In this document: positions 1 through 9,136 of the stretch, piece after piece
Position numbering within the stretch: position 1 is the stretch's first letter
Layout of the letters: each line of letters starts with the position of its first letter
Assembly: GCF_900302455.1 (NCBI RefSeq)
Contig: NZ_ONZG01000004.1
Coordinates: 248,001 to 312,000 of the forward strand
Direction: 5' to 3'
Length of the DNA stretch: 64,000 bases
Origin: Falsiruegeria mediterranea M17
Lineage (GTDB): Bacteria > Pseudomonadota > Alphaproteobacteria > Rhodobacterales > Rhodobacteraceae
The notes under the pieces: generated by a model
Told to the model about the DNA's origin: nothing
The model's database searches: none
What the model saw: only the letters and a program-made list of their open reading frames with translations
Translations under genes and position numbers: made by a program

Positions 1-1032
1 GGGATCTGGGTCGGGCACTTCAACGCGGGGCTGGTGGCTGATGGGTTTCCGTCGTCGCTGGCAATGTCGATTGACCCGGCTTTAAGGTTCAAACCAGCAA
101 CGCGGTTGGAGAATGCCTGTGCATCTGGTTCGGCCGCAGTCTTTGCAGCGCGCCAGGCGATCTTGTCGGGCGAGTGCAAGGCGGCGTTGGTGATTGGCGT
201 CGAAAAGATGACCCACTTGCCCACGCCCGAAGTGGCTGCGGCCCTTGGCCATGCGGCGTATCAAAAGGAAGAGGCGGGTCTGTCGTTTCCAGGCGTCTTT
301 GCCATGTTCGCACAGGCTTATTTCGACAAATACGGCGATCACACGCAGGCCTTGGCCAAGATTGCGGCCAAGAACCATGGCAATTCGGTCAACAACCCGC
401 TGGCGCAGTTGCAAAAGCCGATGGACGAGGCGTTTTGCGCCGAAGTGTCGGACCGCAACCCGATCATTGCAGCTCCGCTGAAAAAGACCGATTGCTCGCT
501 GGTTTCGGACGGGGCTGCGGCAATGGTGTTGGTGGCGGATGATCTGCTGGGCGATGCCCGCAAAGCGGTGCGGATGCGTGCGACTGCACAAGTGAATGAT
601 ATCATGCCGATGTCACAGCGCGACGTGCTGGCATTCGAGGGTCCGCGCCGTGCCATCCATCAGGCCTATGACCGGGCGGGCATCACCGTGAACGATCTGG
701 ATGTGGCCGAGGTGCACGACTGTTTCACCATTGCCGAATTGCTGATCTATGAGGCAATGGGGTTGGCGGCGCATGGGTATGCCGTGAATGTTCTGGAGGG
801 CGGGGTGGTCCATGCAGGTGGCAAGCTGCCGGTGAACCTGTCTGGCGGGCTCAAGGCCAAGGGACATCCGGTGGGTGCCACGGGCGTGTCGATGCACACA
901 CTGATCGCACGACAGGTGCTTGGTCAGGCAGATGCGATGCAACATCCGGGTGCCGAGCTGGGTTTGGTATTCAACATGGGCGGCTCGGGTGTCGCGAATT
1001 ACGCCTCGGTGCTCGAAGGCGTAAAGGCATGA
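1..1032 (+). CDS. Thiolase / acetyl-CoA acetyltransferase family protein (5' truncated)
   Basis: The reading frame is already open at base 1, so the N-terminus lies outside the window; the GTG at 34 is probably internal. The product resembles thiolases of the SCP-x/acetyl-CoA acetyltransferase group. The nucleophile loop ENACASGSAAV carries the acyl-accepting Cys, and the C-terminal GGLKAKGHPVGATG stretch carries the thiolase His. Such enzymes condense or cleave acyl-CoA thioesters in beta-oxidation or related pathways. The stop overlaps the start of the downstream acyl-CoA ligase (ATGA), so the two are probably translationally coupled and act on the same substrate. The exact acyl substrate cannot be read from the sequence. 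Confidence 0.9.
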   Translation, partial: GIWVGHFNAGLVADGFPSSLAMSIDPALRFKPATRLENACASGSAAVFAARQAILSGECKAALVIGVEKMTHLPTPEVAAALGHAAYQKEEAGLSFPGVFAMFAQAYFDKYGDHTQALAKIAAKNHGNSVNNPLAQLQKPMDEAFCAEVSDRNPIIAAPLKKTDCSLVSDGAAAMVLVADDLLGDARKAVRMRATAQVNDIMPMSQRDVLAFEGPRRAIHQAYDRAGITVNDLDVAEVHDCFTIAELLIYEAMGLAAHGYAVNVLEGGVVHAGGKLPVNLSGGLKAKGHPVGATGVSMHTLIARQVLGQADAMQHPGAELGLVFNMGGSGVANYASVLEGVKA

Positions 1033-2531
1033 ACATCGGCCACTGGTTGCACCGGCAGGCACAGGTCGGAGGTGACCGGCCTGCGCTGTTTCTGGGGTCA
1101 GAGCAGGTCGCGACCTATGCCGGGTTTCACAACAGCGCCGCCCGGTTGGCTGGATGGCTGCTGGCGCAAGGCGTAAGCCCTGGCGATCGTGTGGCGCTGT
1201 TCATGAAGAATTGCCCGGACTATCTGATCACGCTTTTTGCGATTTGGTATGCGGGGGCTGCTGCCGTGCCGATCAACGCCAAGCTGCACGGGCGTGAGGC
1301 GGCGTTCGTCATCGACAATGCTGAAGCAGGGTTGGCCTTTACCTCTCCGGGCTTGACGGAAGGTTTAGGTGAGGCCGGGACCAAGGCGCGTTTGATCGAC
1401 GTCACTTCGCCCATCTTTGCAGAAGCGTTGAAGGTTGATCCGCTTCCGCAACCCGCGATCCGCGCCCCGGATGATCTGGCCTGGCTGTTCTATACGTCCG
1501 GAACCACGGGCAAGCCCAAGGGCGTCATGATCACGCATCGCATGTTGATCGGCGTCTCGCTCGCGTATTTTACGGACGTCGATACAGCCTCGAAGGACGA
1601 CAGCATCTTGTATGCCGCGCCGATGAGCCATGGTGCCGGGCTTTATGCGATGTTGCATGTGCTGGTGGGCGCGCGCCATGTTTGTCCGGTGTCGGGCGGG
1701 TTCGACGAGCGTGAGATTTTCGAATTGGCGCGCCTGTTTGATCGGGTGCAGATGTTTGCCGCCCCGACGATGGTCAAGCGCATGACCGATGTGGCGCGGG
1801 CGACAGGAGAGAGCGGGCGGGGTCTGCGGACTGTGGTTTATGCAGGCGGCCCGATGTATGTCGCTGACATCACGGCAGCTGTGGAGCATTTCGGGCCTAT
1901 ATTTGTGCAGATCTATGGCCAGGGCGAATGTCCGATGGGCATCACGGCCCTGCCGCGTCACGATGTGGCCGATCGCAGCCATCCTCGTTGGCGCGAAAGA
2001 CTGGCCAGTGTGGGTCGCGCCCAATCCACGGTCGAGGTTCGCGTGGGCGATGCACAGGGCAACCCGCTGCCGCTGGGAGATGTGGGTGAGATCATGGTGC
2101 GGGGCGACGTGGTCATGCCGGGCTATTGGCAAAACGACGAGGCCAACGCCAAGACCCTTTTGGATGGTTGGCTGATGACCGGGGACATGGGGTTCATGGA
2201 TGCCGATGGCTATGTGACACTGCAGGACCGGTCCAAGGATCTGATCATCACGGGCGGTTCGAACGTTTATCCGCGGGAGGTCGAAGAGGTGTTGCTGACC
2301 CACCCGAAGGTGCAAGAGGTCTCGGTCGTGGGTCGGCCACATCCCGACTGGGGAGAGGAAGTCGTGGCCTTTGTGGTGGGTGAGGCGGATGCTGGCGAAC
2401 TGGACGAACTGTGCATCGACAGTATTGCTCGGTTCAAACGCCCCAAGGATTACATTTGCTTAACTGAGCTGCCCAAGAACAACTATGGGAAAGTGCTGAA
2501 AACCGAATTGCGCAGGCGTTTGAGTGGTTGA
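1029..2531 (+). CDS. Acyl-CoA ligase, AMP-binding (ANL) family
   Basis: A 500-residue ANL-superfamily enzyme that would activate a carboxylic acid with ATP and CoA. The P-loop motif YTSGTTGKPKG is at about residues 155-165, followed by IYGQGECPMG (the A5-like region), LMTGDMGFMDADGYV, the hinge DRSKDLIITGGSNVYPREVEE and a C-terminal KxxYGKVLKTELR catalytic-Lys motif. Length is normal. It overlaps the upstream thiolase by four bases, indicating one operon. The substrate is unknown; medium-chain or aromatic acids are typical of this subgroup. A hairpin-rich repeat (2539-2610) immediately follows and may act as terminator. Confidence 0.92.
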   Translation: MNIGHWLHRQAQVGGDRPALFLGSEQVATYAGFHNSAARLAGWLLAQGVSPGDRVALFMKNCPDYLITLFAIWYAGAAAVPINAKLHGREAAFVIDNAEAGLAFTSPGLTEGLGEAGTKARLIDVTSPIFAEALKVDPLPQPAIRAPDDLAWLFYTSGTTGKPKGVMITHRMLIGVSLAYFTDVDTASKDDSILYAAPMSHGAGLYAMLHVLVGARHVCPVSGGFDEREIFELARLFDRVQMFAAPTMVKRMTDVARATGESGRGLRTVVYAGGPMYVADITAAVEHFGPIFVQIYGQGECPMGITALPRHDVADRSHPRWRERLASVGRAQSTVEVRVGDAQGNPLPLGDVGEIMVRGDVVMPGYWQNDEANAKTLLDGWLMTGDMGFMDADGYVTLQDRSKDLIITGGSNVYPREVEEVLLTHPKVQEVSVVGRPHPDWGEEVVAFVVGEADAGELDELCIDSIARFKRPKDYICLTELPKNNYGKVLKTELRRRLSG

Positions 2532-2538
2532 GGGGAAT

Positions 2539-2610
2539 GCTCCCGCCCCCGCTGCATGCCCTGACGGGACCTGACGGGGTTGGGCCGGGCGCCTCGCTTG
2601 CGCGAGGCGC
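2539..2610. repeat. Intergenic structured repeat, copy A (short form)
   Basis: Starts with GCTCCCGCCCCCG and contains a perfect hairpin: GCGCCTCGC (2589-2597), loop TTGC, GCGAGGCGC (2602-2610). The 5' end and the TTGGGCCGGGCGCCTCGC stretch also occur in the longer copy at 37731-37900. It sits just after the acyl-CoA ligase stop, so it may double as a terminator. Confidence 0.55.
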
Positions 2611-2649
2611 GGTTGCGCAAGTCGTGACTATGCATGCCCAAGCTGACAG

Positions 2650-3516
2650 TCAGGCCGAGGCAAACCACTGTGGCAATGTTGTTTTGACCTGACCCTTGAT
2701 GCTTCGGGCGCGGATCAATCCTTTGTTTGTGTCGCGTACGGGGTCCTGGCTGAGAAGCTCATAGGCCGCCGGTTCTGCTTGGGACCAATCCTGATGGGGC
2801 AGCGCGTCCATCATGTCAAAGAACTTGCGGTTTTCGGATCCAGGATCTTGCCAGGCAGCTCCGGGCAAGCCTGGTCCTGTCGAATTGGCAATCTCGCGAC
2901 GTATTCGATTGGCTGCGGACAGGGCCTGTGTATTGGCGAACTTCAGATGCGCCAGATAGACCCCGCGCGGCATGACAAAGGGATGCCTGGCTGCAAAGCG
3001 GGGGCGAACTTCGATCCCGTGGCGCATCAATCCGACCCGCTTGCGCACCGCCCATGCCTTGCTGTAGTGGCCGGAGAACATCGCACTGCGTCGTTTGGTC
3101 AAAGCCAACTCTCCGTCTATCAACTCTGGATCGCCAGGGTGCTCGGCGACGTTCAACCCCAGGGCAAACACTGCGTTTGCCTCTTGTTGAGACAGCAGAT
3201 CGTGAAAGCCGGAGTGGTGCTCGGGTGACACGCAGATCAGTTCGTCAGCATCGGTGCGGATGACCCAGTCATACACTTCGATCAGACCGCGTTGAAAGTC
3301 ATTGAGCAACCGGTTTCGCATCGCATCAAAATGGGCAAAACCGTCACGCGGTATGGTGATCACGCTGGCCTGCGGGCATAGCCGGGCAACCTCGGGGTCT
3401 GGTCCGTGTGAAACAACGTAGAGATTTTCGTGCCCCAGATGCCTGCCGTAATGGGCATACCATTGCGACAGCGCCCAGTAATCACGGTAAACCATTGTGA
3501 TCGCGCAAATCTTCAT
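2650..3516 (-). CDS. Glycosyltransferase family 2/92-like protein
   Basis: A 288-residue protein starting at MKICAITMVYRDYWALSQW. The open frame extends 38 codons upstream, but family members begin close to this hydrophobic beta strand. The pattern VYRDYW...WYAHYG...HENLYVVSHG and the acidic motif WVIRTDADELI (a DxD-type metal/nucleotide-sugar site) are typical of the glycosyltransferases often annotated as family 2 or DUF23/family 92. It probably transfers a sugar to a surface or secreted glycan in the cytoplasm; donor and acceptor are unknown. It stands alone between the ligase operon and the Liv operon, convergent with the ligase. No membrane segment is apparent. Confidence 0.72.
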   Translation of the reverse strand: MKICAITMVYRDYWALSQWYAHYGRHLGHENLYVVSHGPDPEVARLCPQASVITIPRDGFAHFDAMRNRLLNDFQRGLIEVYDWVIRTDADELICVSPEHHSGFHDLLSQQEANAVFALGLNVAEHPGDPELIDGELALTKRRSAMFSGHYSKAWAVRKRVGLMRHGIEVRPRFAARHPFVMPRGVYLAHLKFANTQALSAANRIRREIANSTGPGLPGAAWQDPGSENRKFFDMMDALPHQDWSQAEPAAYELLSQDPVRDTNKGLIRARSIKGQVKTTLPQWFASA

Positions 3517-3659
3517 GCCCGCATTTAACGCACTTTGGAATGATTTGGGAACAGCTCGTTCCCTGAAATTGCTGGCACCCAAAAAAGTGGCCGACCCTTG
3601 GAAGGGGCCGGCCGAGACAGGTGTCCACACGAAATGTTCCGTGCGACGGGGAGTGTTCT

Positions 3660-4415
3660 TTAGATCGCCAGATATTCGGCGCGCAGTTCTTCGTTTTCCA
3701 GAACTTCGGAAGCCAAGCCGTCAAAGACGATGCCGCCCGTATCCAGGATCACGGCGCGGTCGGCCAATTCAAGCGCGCGCACCGCATTTTGTTCGACGAT
3801 AATCGTTGTCATGCCTTGTTCCTTGATGTGGATAAGGGTCTTTTCGATCTCGTCCACGATCACAGGCGCCAGACCTTCGTAGGGTTCATCCAGCAGCAGC
3901 ACCTTGATGTCCCGCGCCAAGGCGCGCGCGATGGCCAGCATCTGCTGTTCGCCACCCGAAAGGGTCACGCCCTCTTGCTTGCGGCGTTCGCCCAAGCGCG
4001 GGAAGAGGTCATACAGACGATCCAGCGACCAGCCGATCGGCGGGGCAATCTGGGCCAGTTGAAGGTTCTCCTCGACCGTCAGTCCGGGGATGATACGGCG
4101 ATCTTCGGGCACCAGGCCCAAGCCGACCGAGGCGGCCTCATAACTTGCCATGTTGTGCAAGGGTTGGTGGTCGAGCCAGATCTCGCCCTGGCGCACCTCG
4201 GGATCGCCAAGCCGTGCGATCGAGCGCAGGGTGGAGGTTTTGCCAGCGCCGTTGCGCCCCAGCAGGGCCAGAATCTCACCCTCGTGGACGTTAAAGGAAA
4301 TGCCCTGCACGATATAGCTTTCGCCATAGTACGAGTGCATGTCCCAAACCGACAGAAAGGCCGGAGCAGTCGTGGCCTGATTGGCGTTTTTGGAAAAGTC
4401 CGGTTTGACGTTCAT
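3660..4415 (-). CDS. livF: LivF-type ABC transporter ATP-binding protein
   Basis: A 251-residue nucleotide-binding subunit of a hydrophobic amino acid/amide (HAAT) importer. Walker A GRNGAGKTS, signature LSGGEQQMLAIARAL and Walker B VLLLDEPYEGLAP are all intact; the Y-E-G-L after Walker B is typical of LivF. The first 25 residues before the ABC core are longer than in Escherichia coli LivF. It is the last gene of a five-gene operon transcribed leftward (substrate-binding protein, LivH, LivM, LivG, LivF) with short intergenic gaps. It pairs with LivG to power uptake. Nearby acyl-CoA genes and an ScfR regulator suggest an organic acid or amide, not necessarily an amino acid. Confidence 0.93.
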   Translation of the reverse strand: MNVKPDFSKNANQATTAPAFLSVWDMHSYYGESYIVQGISFNVHEGEILALLGRNGAGKTSTLRSIARLGDPEVRQGEIWLDHQPLHNMASYEAASVGLGLVPEDRRIIPGLTVEENLQLAQIAPPIGWSLDRLYDLFPRLGERRKQEGVTLSGGEQQMLAIARALARDIKVLLLDEPYEGLAPVIVDEIEKTLIHIKEQGMTTIIVEQNAVRALELADRAVILDTGGIVFDGLASEVLENEELRAEYLAI

Positions 4416-4426
4416 CTGTCTTCTCC

Positions 4427-5182
4427 TTAAGCGCTCTCGCCCAGATACGCTTCGCGCACCTTGGGATGGCCTTTGATGTTTTCCGGCGTATCTTCGACCA
4501 GTGGCGTGCCCTGGGCGAGAACGGTGATGCGCTCGGCCAGAGAGAACACCACATGCATGTCATGTTCGATGATGGCGATGGTGATGTCGCGCTCGTCCTT
4601 GATCTGCTTGAGCAGGTCGATGGTGTTGTTGGTATCCGCGCGGGCCATGCCCGCTGTGGGTTCATCCAGCAGCAACAGGCGTGGTTCCTGAGACAGGCAC
4701 ATACCGATCTCAAGTCGTCGTTTATCGCCGCGTGATAGCGAGGCAGAATGCATGTGCCGCTTATCGGCCATGTTCATGTCTTCAAGCACGCTTTCGGCGC
4801 GTTCGATGATGTCCTTCTGACTACCGACCGAGGGCATGGCGTTCAGTTCGAACGCCCCGTCCCGTTTGGCAAAGCAGGGGATCATCATGTTTTCCATCAC
4901 CGTCAGATCGCCAAAGATCTCGGGCGTCTGGAACACGCGGGAAATGCCCATCTGGTTGATCTCATATGGCGCGCGGCCCAACACCGATTGACCGTCGAAC
5001 ATGACCGAACCGGTGTCGGGGATGAGCTTGCCCACCAGGCAGTTGAGCAGGGTGGATTTGCCCGCCCCGTTGGGGCCGATGATGGCGTGGACTGTGTTTT
5101 CGGCCACGCTCAGGTTCACGTCTCCCAGGGCCTGCAGGCCACCGAACCGCTTGTTGACGCCTTTGACTTCAAGAATGCCCAT
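4427..5182 (-). CDS. livG: LivG-type ABC transporter ATP-binding protein
   Basis: A 251-residue ATPase subunit partnering LivF. Walker A is GPNGAGKST, the signature is degenerate in the LivG manner (ASLSRGDKRRLEIGMCL instead of LSGGQ), and Walker B is LLLLDEPTAGMARADT, matching the DEPTAGM motif of LivG/BraF proteins. A downstream H-loop lies in ITIAIIEHDMHVVF. It lies 11 bp upstream of livF and 11 bp downstream of livM. The SRGD signature is worth noting but is close to what this subfamily shows elsewhere, so the subunit is probably active. Confidence 0.93.
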   Translation of the reverse strand: MGILEVKGVNKRFGGLQALGDVNLSVAENTVHAIIGPNGAGKSTLLNCLVGKLIPDTGSVMFDGQSVLGRAPYEINQMGISRVFQTPEIFGDLTVMENMMIPCFAKRDGAFELNAMPSVGSQKDIIERAESVLEDMNMADKRHMHSASLSRGDKRRLEIGMCLSQEPRLLLLDEPTAGMARADTNNTIDLLKQIKDERDITIAIIEHDMHVVFSLAERITVLAQGTPLVEDTPENIKGHPKVREAYLGESA

Positions 5183-5193
5183 GATGCGTCTCC

Positions 5194-6399
5194 TTATTCC
5201 GCAGGTTCGGTTTTGCCGGTGGTTTTGTCTTTGCCTTTGTTGCGCTTACCGCGCACCCAGGCTGCAAGACGTTGGCCTCCTTCGACCAGACCACCCGGCA
5301 GGAAGATCACAACCATCATGAACATCAGGCCCAGTGTCAGATGCCAACCCTTGCCCACAAAGGGGTGGATGATGGTGACGACAAAGTCCTCCAGGCCATC
5401 CGGCAGGAAGGCGAACCAACCGTGCAGGACGTTGTCGTTGATCTTCGAGAAGATGTTCTCGAAGTACTTGATGAAGCCCGCGCCCAGTACCGGTCCGATC
5501 AGCGTGCCAGCGCCGCCCAGGATGGTCATCAGGACGACCTCGCCCGATGCGGTCCACTGCATGCGCTCGGCACCTGCCAGCGGATCCATCGCAGCCATCA
5601 GGCCACCGGCCAGACCAGCATACATGCCCGAGATCACAAAGGCCGCCAGAGTGTAGGGGCGGGTGTTGAGCCCGGTGTAGTTCATCCGCTGTTGGTTCGA
5701 TTTCACCGCACGCAGCATCATGCCGAACGGCGAGCGGAAGATGCGGATCGCCAGGTAGAAAGCCACCATCATGATCACGGCACACACGTAGTAGCCCGCA
5801 TTGAAGTCAAACGCCCAAGGGCCGATTTCCATCGTGTAGGTCGAGCGCATCGACAAGCCAAATAGATGCGGCAGATCAGGTGCGTTTGCGCCCTGAAGGA
5901 TCTGCGGGTCATCGTTATAGACTTGCAGGCCGGTTTCCCCGTTGGTCAGGTTGAACTTGGGGTTCGACAGCACCGAATAGGCCAGCGCAAATGACATCTG
6001 GGCAAAGGCCAGCGTCAGGATCGAAAAGTAGATGCCCGAGCGGCGCAGGCTGACAAAGCCAATGAGCAGCGAGAAAAGGCCCGCGATGATCACCGCCAGG
6101 ATGATGGCCGGGATGATGTTGTAGCTGAGCAGTTTGAACATCCACACGGCCGAGTAGGATCCGACACCCAGGAACGCAGCATGCCCAAAGGACAGATAGC
6201 CAGTCAGACCAAACAGGATGTTGAAGCCCACGGCGAAGATACCGAAGATCACGAACCGCTGCATCAGGTCAGGATAGCCCGCGTTGAACTGCGCCATGGC
6301 GCTGTCAGTCGGGAACGGGTTGAGGATGAAGGGCGCGAGCAGCGTCAGGATTGCCACGATGGCCAGTAGAGATTTGTCTTTTTTGTCTAGACCAAACAT
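5194..6399 (-). CDS. livM: LivM-type ABC transporter permease
   Basis: A 401-residue inner-membrane permease with about nine to ten hydrophobic segments. The LivM hallmark region [21 protein letters not shown] lies near residue 65 and the EAA-like [42 protein letters not shown] in the second half. The C-terminus is a lysine-rich cytoplasmic tail ([16 protein letters not shown]). It forms the translocation pore with LivH. The 4-bp gap to livH shows a tight operon. Confidence 0.93.
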   Translation of the reverse strand: MFGLDKKDKSLLAIVAILTLLAPFILNPFPTDSAMAQFNAGYPDLMQRFVIFGIFAVGFNILFGLTGYLSFGHAAFLGVGSYSAVWMFKLLSYNIIPAIILAVIIAGLFSLLIGFVSLRRSGIYFSILTLAFAQMSFALAYSVLSNPKFNLTNGETGLQVYNDDPQILQGANAPDLPHLFGLSMRSTYTMEIGPWAFDFNAGYYVCAVIMMVAFYLAIRIFRSPFGMMLRAVKSNQQRMNYTGLNTRPYTLAAFVISGMYAGLAGGLMAAMDPLAGAERMQWTASGEVVLMTILGGAGTLIGPVLGAGFIKYFENIFSKINDNVLHGWFAFLPDGLEDFVVTIIHPFVGKGWHLTLGLMFMMVVIFLPGGLVEGGQRLAAWVRGKRNKGKDKTTGKTEPAE

Positions 6400-6403
6400 G
6401 TGC

Positions 6404-7426
6404 TTACTCCTCCATCACGCCTTTGCGACCCATCAACCCGCGGGGACGGGTGAGCAGGACGATGATGGCGACGAGATAGATAATGATCTGGTTGATGCCG
6501 GGGATGGTGGTGGTGGCCCAGGTGGTCGAGGCAAAGCTTTCCAGGATGCCCAGCAGGAAGCCTGCCAGAACAGCTCCGGGCAACGAGCCCATGCCGCCCA
6601 CAACAACCACAACAAAGCTGAGCACCAGGAAGTCCATGCCCATGTGATAGTTCGGCGGATTGATCGGCCCGTACATCACTCCGGCAAGGCCCGCGACGGC
6701 GGCGGCGATGCCAAACATGATGGTAAAGCGGCGGTCGATGTTGATGCCCAACAGACCCACGGTCTCGCGGTCGGCCATGCCTGCCCGGACAACCATCCCA
6801 AAGGTGGTGAACTGGAGGAAGGCAAAGATACCGCCGATGATCAGGGTCGCAAAGCAGAAGTAGACGATGCGCCAGACCGGATAGACGATGTCCATCCCAA
6901 TCAGCATCCCGACATTGGCCACGCCATTCAGGGCGTCGGGCGGCGGGGTTTGGATCGGGTTGGCACCGAAGAAATACTTGACGATTTCCTGCATGACGAT
7001 GGCCAGACCAAAGGTCACCAGGATCTGGTCGGCGTGGGGACGCTTGTAGAAATGCTTGATCAGGCCGCGTTCCATCACATAGCCGACGAGCAGCATGATC
7101 GGAATGGCAATGACCAAGGCTAGCGGAACCGCCCAGTCGATGATCCAGGCCCCGGCCTCGGGCCCGAACCAGGCCTCGACATAAGGCGTCTTGACCTTCA
7201 GCGGATTGCCCAGAAAGTCCTTTTGTGTCTCATCGATGGTCTCGAACGACAGGTTCAGCACGCGTTGTAGGGTGACGGCACAGAAAGCGCCGATCATGAA
7301 CAGCGCCCCGTGGGCAAAGTTCACCACGCCAAGCGTACCGAAGATGAGTGTCAGCCCGAGCGCAATCAGCGCATAGGCCGAGCCCTTGTCGAGCCCGTTT
7401 AGAATTTGAAGCAGGATGGCGTCCAT
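6404..7426 (-). CDS. livH: LivH-type ABC transporter permease
   Basis: A 340-residue permease. The chosen start is the ATG at 7426 ([20 protein letters not shown]), preceded by a GGTGGGG ribosome-binding site; a GTG three codons upstream is an alternative. The LivH core [30 protein letters not shown] lies at about residues 17-46, and [40 protein letters not shown] forms the EAA loop. A 40-residue insertion after the first helices ([15 protein letters not shown]...) is periplasmic and is common in subfamilies importing urea, amides or organic acids. Two hairpins separate it from the binding-protein gene upstream. Confidence 0.92.
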   Translation of the reverse strand: MDAILLQILNGLDKGSAYALIALGLTLIFGTLGVVNFAHGALFMIGAFCAVTLQRVLNLSFETIDETQKDFLGNPLKVKTPYVEAWFGPEAGAWIIDWAVPLALVIAIPIMLLVGYVMERGLIKHFYKRPHADQILVTFGLAIVMQEIVKYFFGANPIQTPPPDALNGVANVGMLIGMDIVYPVWRIVYFCFATLIIGGIFAFLQFTTFGMVVRAGMADRETVGLLGINIDRRFTIMFGIAAAVAGLAGVMYGPINPPNYHMGMDFLVLSFVVVVVGGMGSLPGAVLAGFLLGILESFASTTWATTTIPGINQIIIYLVAIIVLLTRPRGLMGRKGVMEE

Positions 7427-7468
7427 TGTCCCCACCTTTGGGTTGGCCGGTTATGGCTTATGTATTTT

Positions 7469-7536
7469 CCCCCGGACCGGGGCTCTCCCCTTCCTCGGTC
7501 CGGGGGTGGCGGAACCCTGCTCAGGGGGCAGGGTTC
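7469..7536 (-). promoter_or_regulatory. Tandem mRNA hairpins between binding-protein and permease genes
   Basis: Two perfect inverted repeats sit in the gap between the binding-protein stop (7561) and livH. One has an 11-bp stem, CCCCCGGACCG (7469-7479) with CGGTCCGGGGG (7496-7506). The other has a 9-bp stem, GAACCCTGC (7512-7520) with GCAGGGTTC (7528-7536). There is no clean U-tract. Such hairpins commonly stabilise the upstream mRNA or partly terminate, raising binding protein over permease. Confidence 0.7.
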
Positions 7537-7560
7537 TACCGTCAGGCGCACATGCGAACC

Positions 7561-8907
7561 TTATGCGCCCGGATTGCACTTGCCCAAGTCGCCACCGGCG
7601 AACATCGGGTGATCAGGCGCATAGGTAACCTGCTCAACCGGCGTCACTTCGACGATTTCCAGCGTGTCATAGGCGTTGGTCGGGTTCAGGGCCCCGCGCA
7701 CAACCAGCACATCCTTGAAGCACTGGTGGTCGTCGGCACGATACAGCGTCTTGCCGTTGCCCAAACCATCGAACTCAAAGCCTTCCAGAGCTTCGGCAAC
7801 ACCACAGGGGTTGAAGGTGCCCGCACGCTCACATGCGTCAGCATAAAGCAGAACCTGTGCATAGCAGGTCTGAGCCGAGTTTGACGGCGGCTTGCCGTAT
7901 TTCTCGCCGAACGACTTGACGAATGCTTTGGTGCCTTCGTCCTGCAGCTGCCAGTTCCAGTTCATCGAGCCCAGAACGCCTTTGATGTTTTCACCCGCAC
8001 CAGCGGCCATCAGTTCCGAATAGAGCGGAACAACGATCTTGAAGTCCTTGTTGTTCACGACCTTGTCGAGCAGGCCGAACTGGATCGCGTTGGTCAGCGA
8101 GTTGACCATGTTGCCGCCGTAGTGGTTCAGAACCAGCACGTCCGCTCCCGAGTTCAGAACCGGCGCGATGTAGGACGAGAAGTCGGTCGAGGCCAGCGGG
8201 GTTTTCACCGTGTTGACGGTCTCCCAGCCCATGGCTTCGGTCGAGGCCACAATCGACTCTTCCTGGGTCCAGCCCCAGTTGTAGTCGGCGGTCAGGTGAT
8301 AGGCGCGGCGCTCCTTGCCCATTTCTGCTGCCAGCACCGGTGCCAGTGCGGCACCCGACATGTAGGCGTTGAAGAAGTGGCGGAAGCCGTTGGCCTTCTT
8401 GTCTTTGCCGGTGGTGTCGTTGGCGTGTGTGAGACCCGCCATGAAGATGACACCAGCTTCTTGGCACAGACCCTGAACCGCAACAGCCACGCCCGAGGAC
8501 GAGCCGCCGTTGATCATGATAGCGCCGTCTTTTTCGATCATCGACTTGGCCGATGCGCGGGCTGCGTCCGATTTAGTCTGGGTGTCGCCGGTGACGAACT
8601 CGACTTTCTTGCCCAGGATGCCGTTGCCCTTGAGCGCCTTCGAGGTGAAGGTGTTCAGGCAGCCGCTGTCGCCTTCGCCGTTCAGGTGCTCGACCGCGAG
8701 CTGCTGCGCCAGCAATTCATCATTGCCTTCGTCCGCATAAGGACCGGTTTGCGGCACGTTGAAGCCCAGGGTGACAGAACCGCCTGTGGGTTCGTTGGTG
8801 TAAGCAGCCGCAGACGAGGCGGTAAAGATCGTCGGTAGTGCAACACCAGCGCCCGCAACGGCACCGGATTTCAGCACGCCACGACGTGTGACATCAGATT
8901 TGGTCAT
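7561..8907 (-). CDS. Periplasmic substrate-binding protein of Liv-type ABC transporter (Tat signal)
   Basis: A 448-residue receptor of the periplasmic-binding type I (ANF receptor/LivK-AmiC) fold. The N-terminus MTKSDVTRRGVLKSGAVAGAGVALPTIF is a twin-arginine signal, with probable cleavage after a later Ala-rich stretch. Mature features include LGFNVPQTGPYADEG, the hinge strand INGGSSSGVAVAVQGLCQEAGVIFMAG and a conserved YNWGWTQEESIV ligand loop. A C-terminal Cys pair (ADACERAGTFNPCG) resembles binding proteins for amides, urea or aromatic acids. It is the first gene of the operon and reads away from the ScfR gene, with two TTGCGCAA sites upstream. Substrate unproven. Confidence 0.9.
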   Translation of the reverse strand: MTKSDVTRRGVLKSGAVAGAGVALPTIFTASSAAAYTNEPTGGSVTLGFNVPQTGPYADEGNDELLAQQLAVEHLNGEGDSGCLNTFTSKALKGNGILGKKVEFVTGDTQTKSDAARASAKSMIEKDGAIMINGGSSSGVAVAVQGLCQEAGVIFMAGLTHANDTTGKDKKANGFRHFFNAYMSGAALAPVLAAEMGKERRAYHLTADYNWGWTQEESIVASTEAMGWETVNTVKTPLASTDFSSYIAPVLNSGADVLVLNHYGGNMVNSLTNAIQFGLLDKVVNNKDFKIVVPLYSELMAAGAGENIKGVLGSMNWNWQLQDEGTKAFVKSFGEKYGKPPSNSAQTCYAQVLLYADACERAGTFNPCGVAEALEGFEFDGLGNGKTLYRADDHQCFKDVLVVRGALNPTNAYDTLEIVEVTPVEQVTYAPDHPMFAGGDLGKCNPGA

Positions 8908-9002
8908 TCATTCCTCCCATTTCGTGATTTGCACCGGGCGGCTCCTCTTCCGCATGGCGCAGGCACATCTGTGCAAATCAATTATGGGGCGGGGTTGGAA
9001 AA

Positions 9003-9034
9003 TTGCGCAATAAGCCCTTTATTTTGCGCAATAA
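9003..9034. promoter_or_regulatory. Twin TTGCGCAATAA sites, candidate ScfR operator
   Basis: Two identical 11-bp copies of TTGCGCAATAA (9003-9013 and 9024-9034) are 21 bp apart start to start, about two helical turns. Each holds the palindrome TTGCGCAA. They lie between the binding-protein gene and the divergent ScfR-like gene. Regulators of the RamB/PrpR/ScfR type are known to bind TTTGC...GCAAA-like sites, so these are candidate operators for both genes. Confidence 0.65.
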
Positions 9035-9136
9035 TTCTGTAAATTCATACACAGGAATGTGGCGCTTTGTGTAAATAACATTACGACGCACCGCAGAAAG
9101 CCGTTGATAAGGCAACATAATATCTTGGGGGCGAAC

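Noticed and set aside
3621-5656. Long plus-strand frames opposite livF, livG and livM
   Set aside because: Antisense shadows of high-GC coding DNA; the minus strand carries complete ABC motifs.
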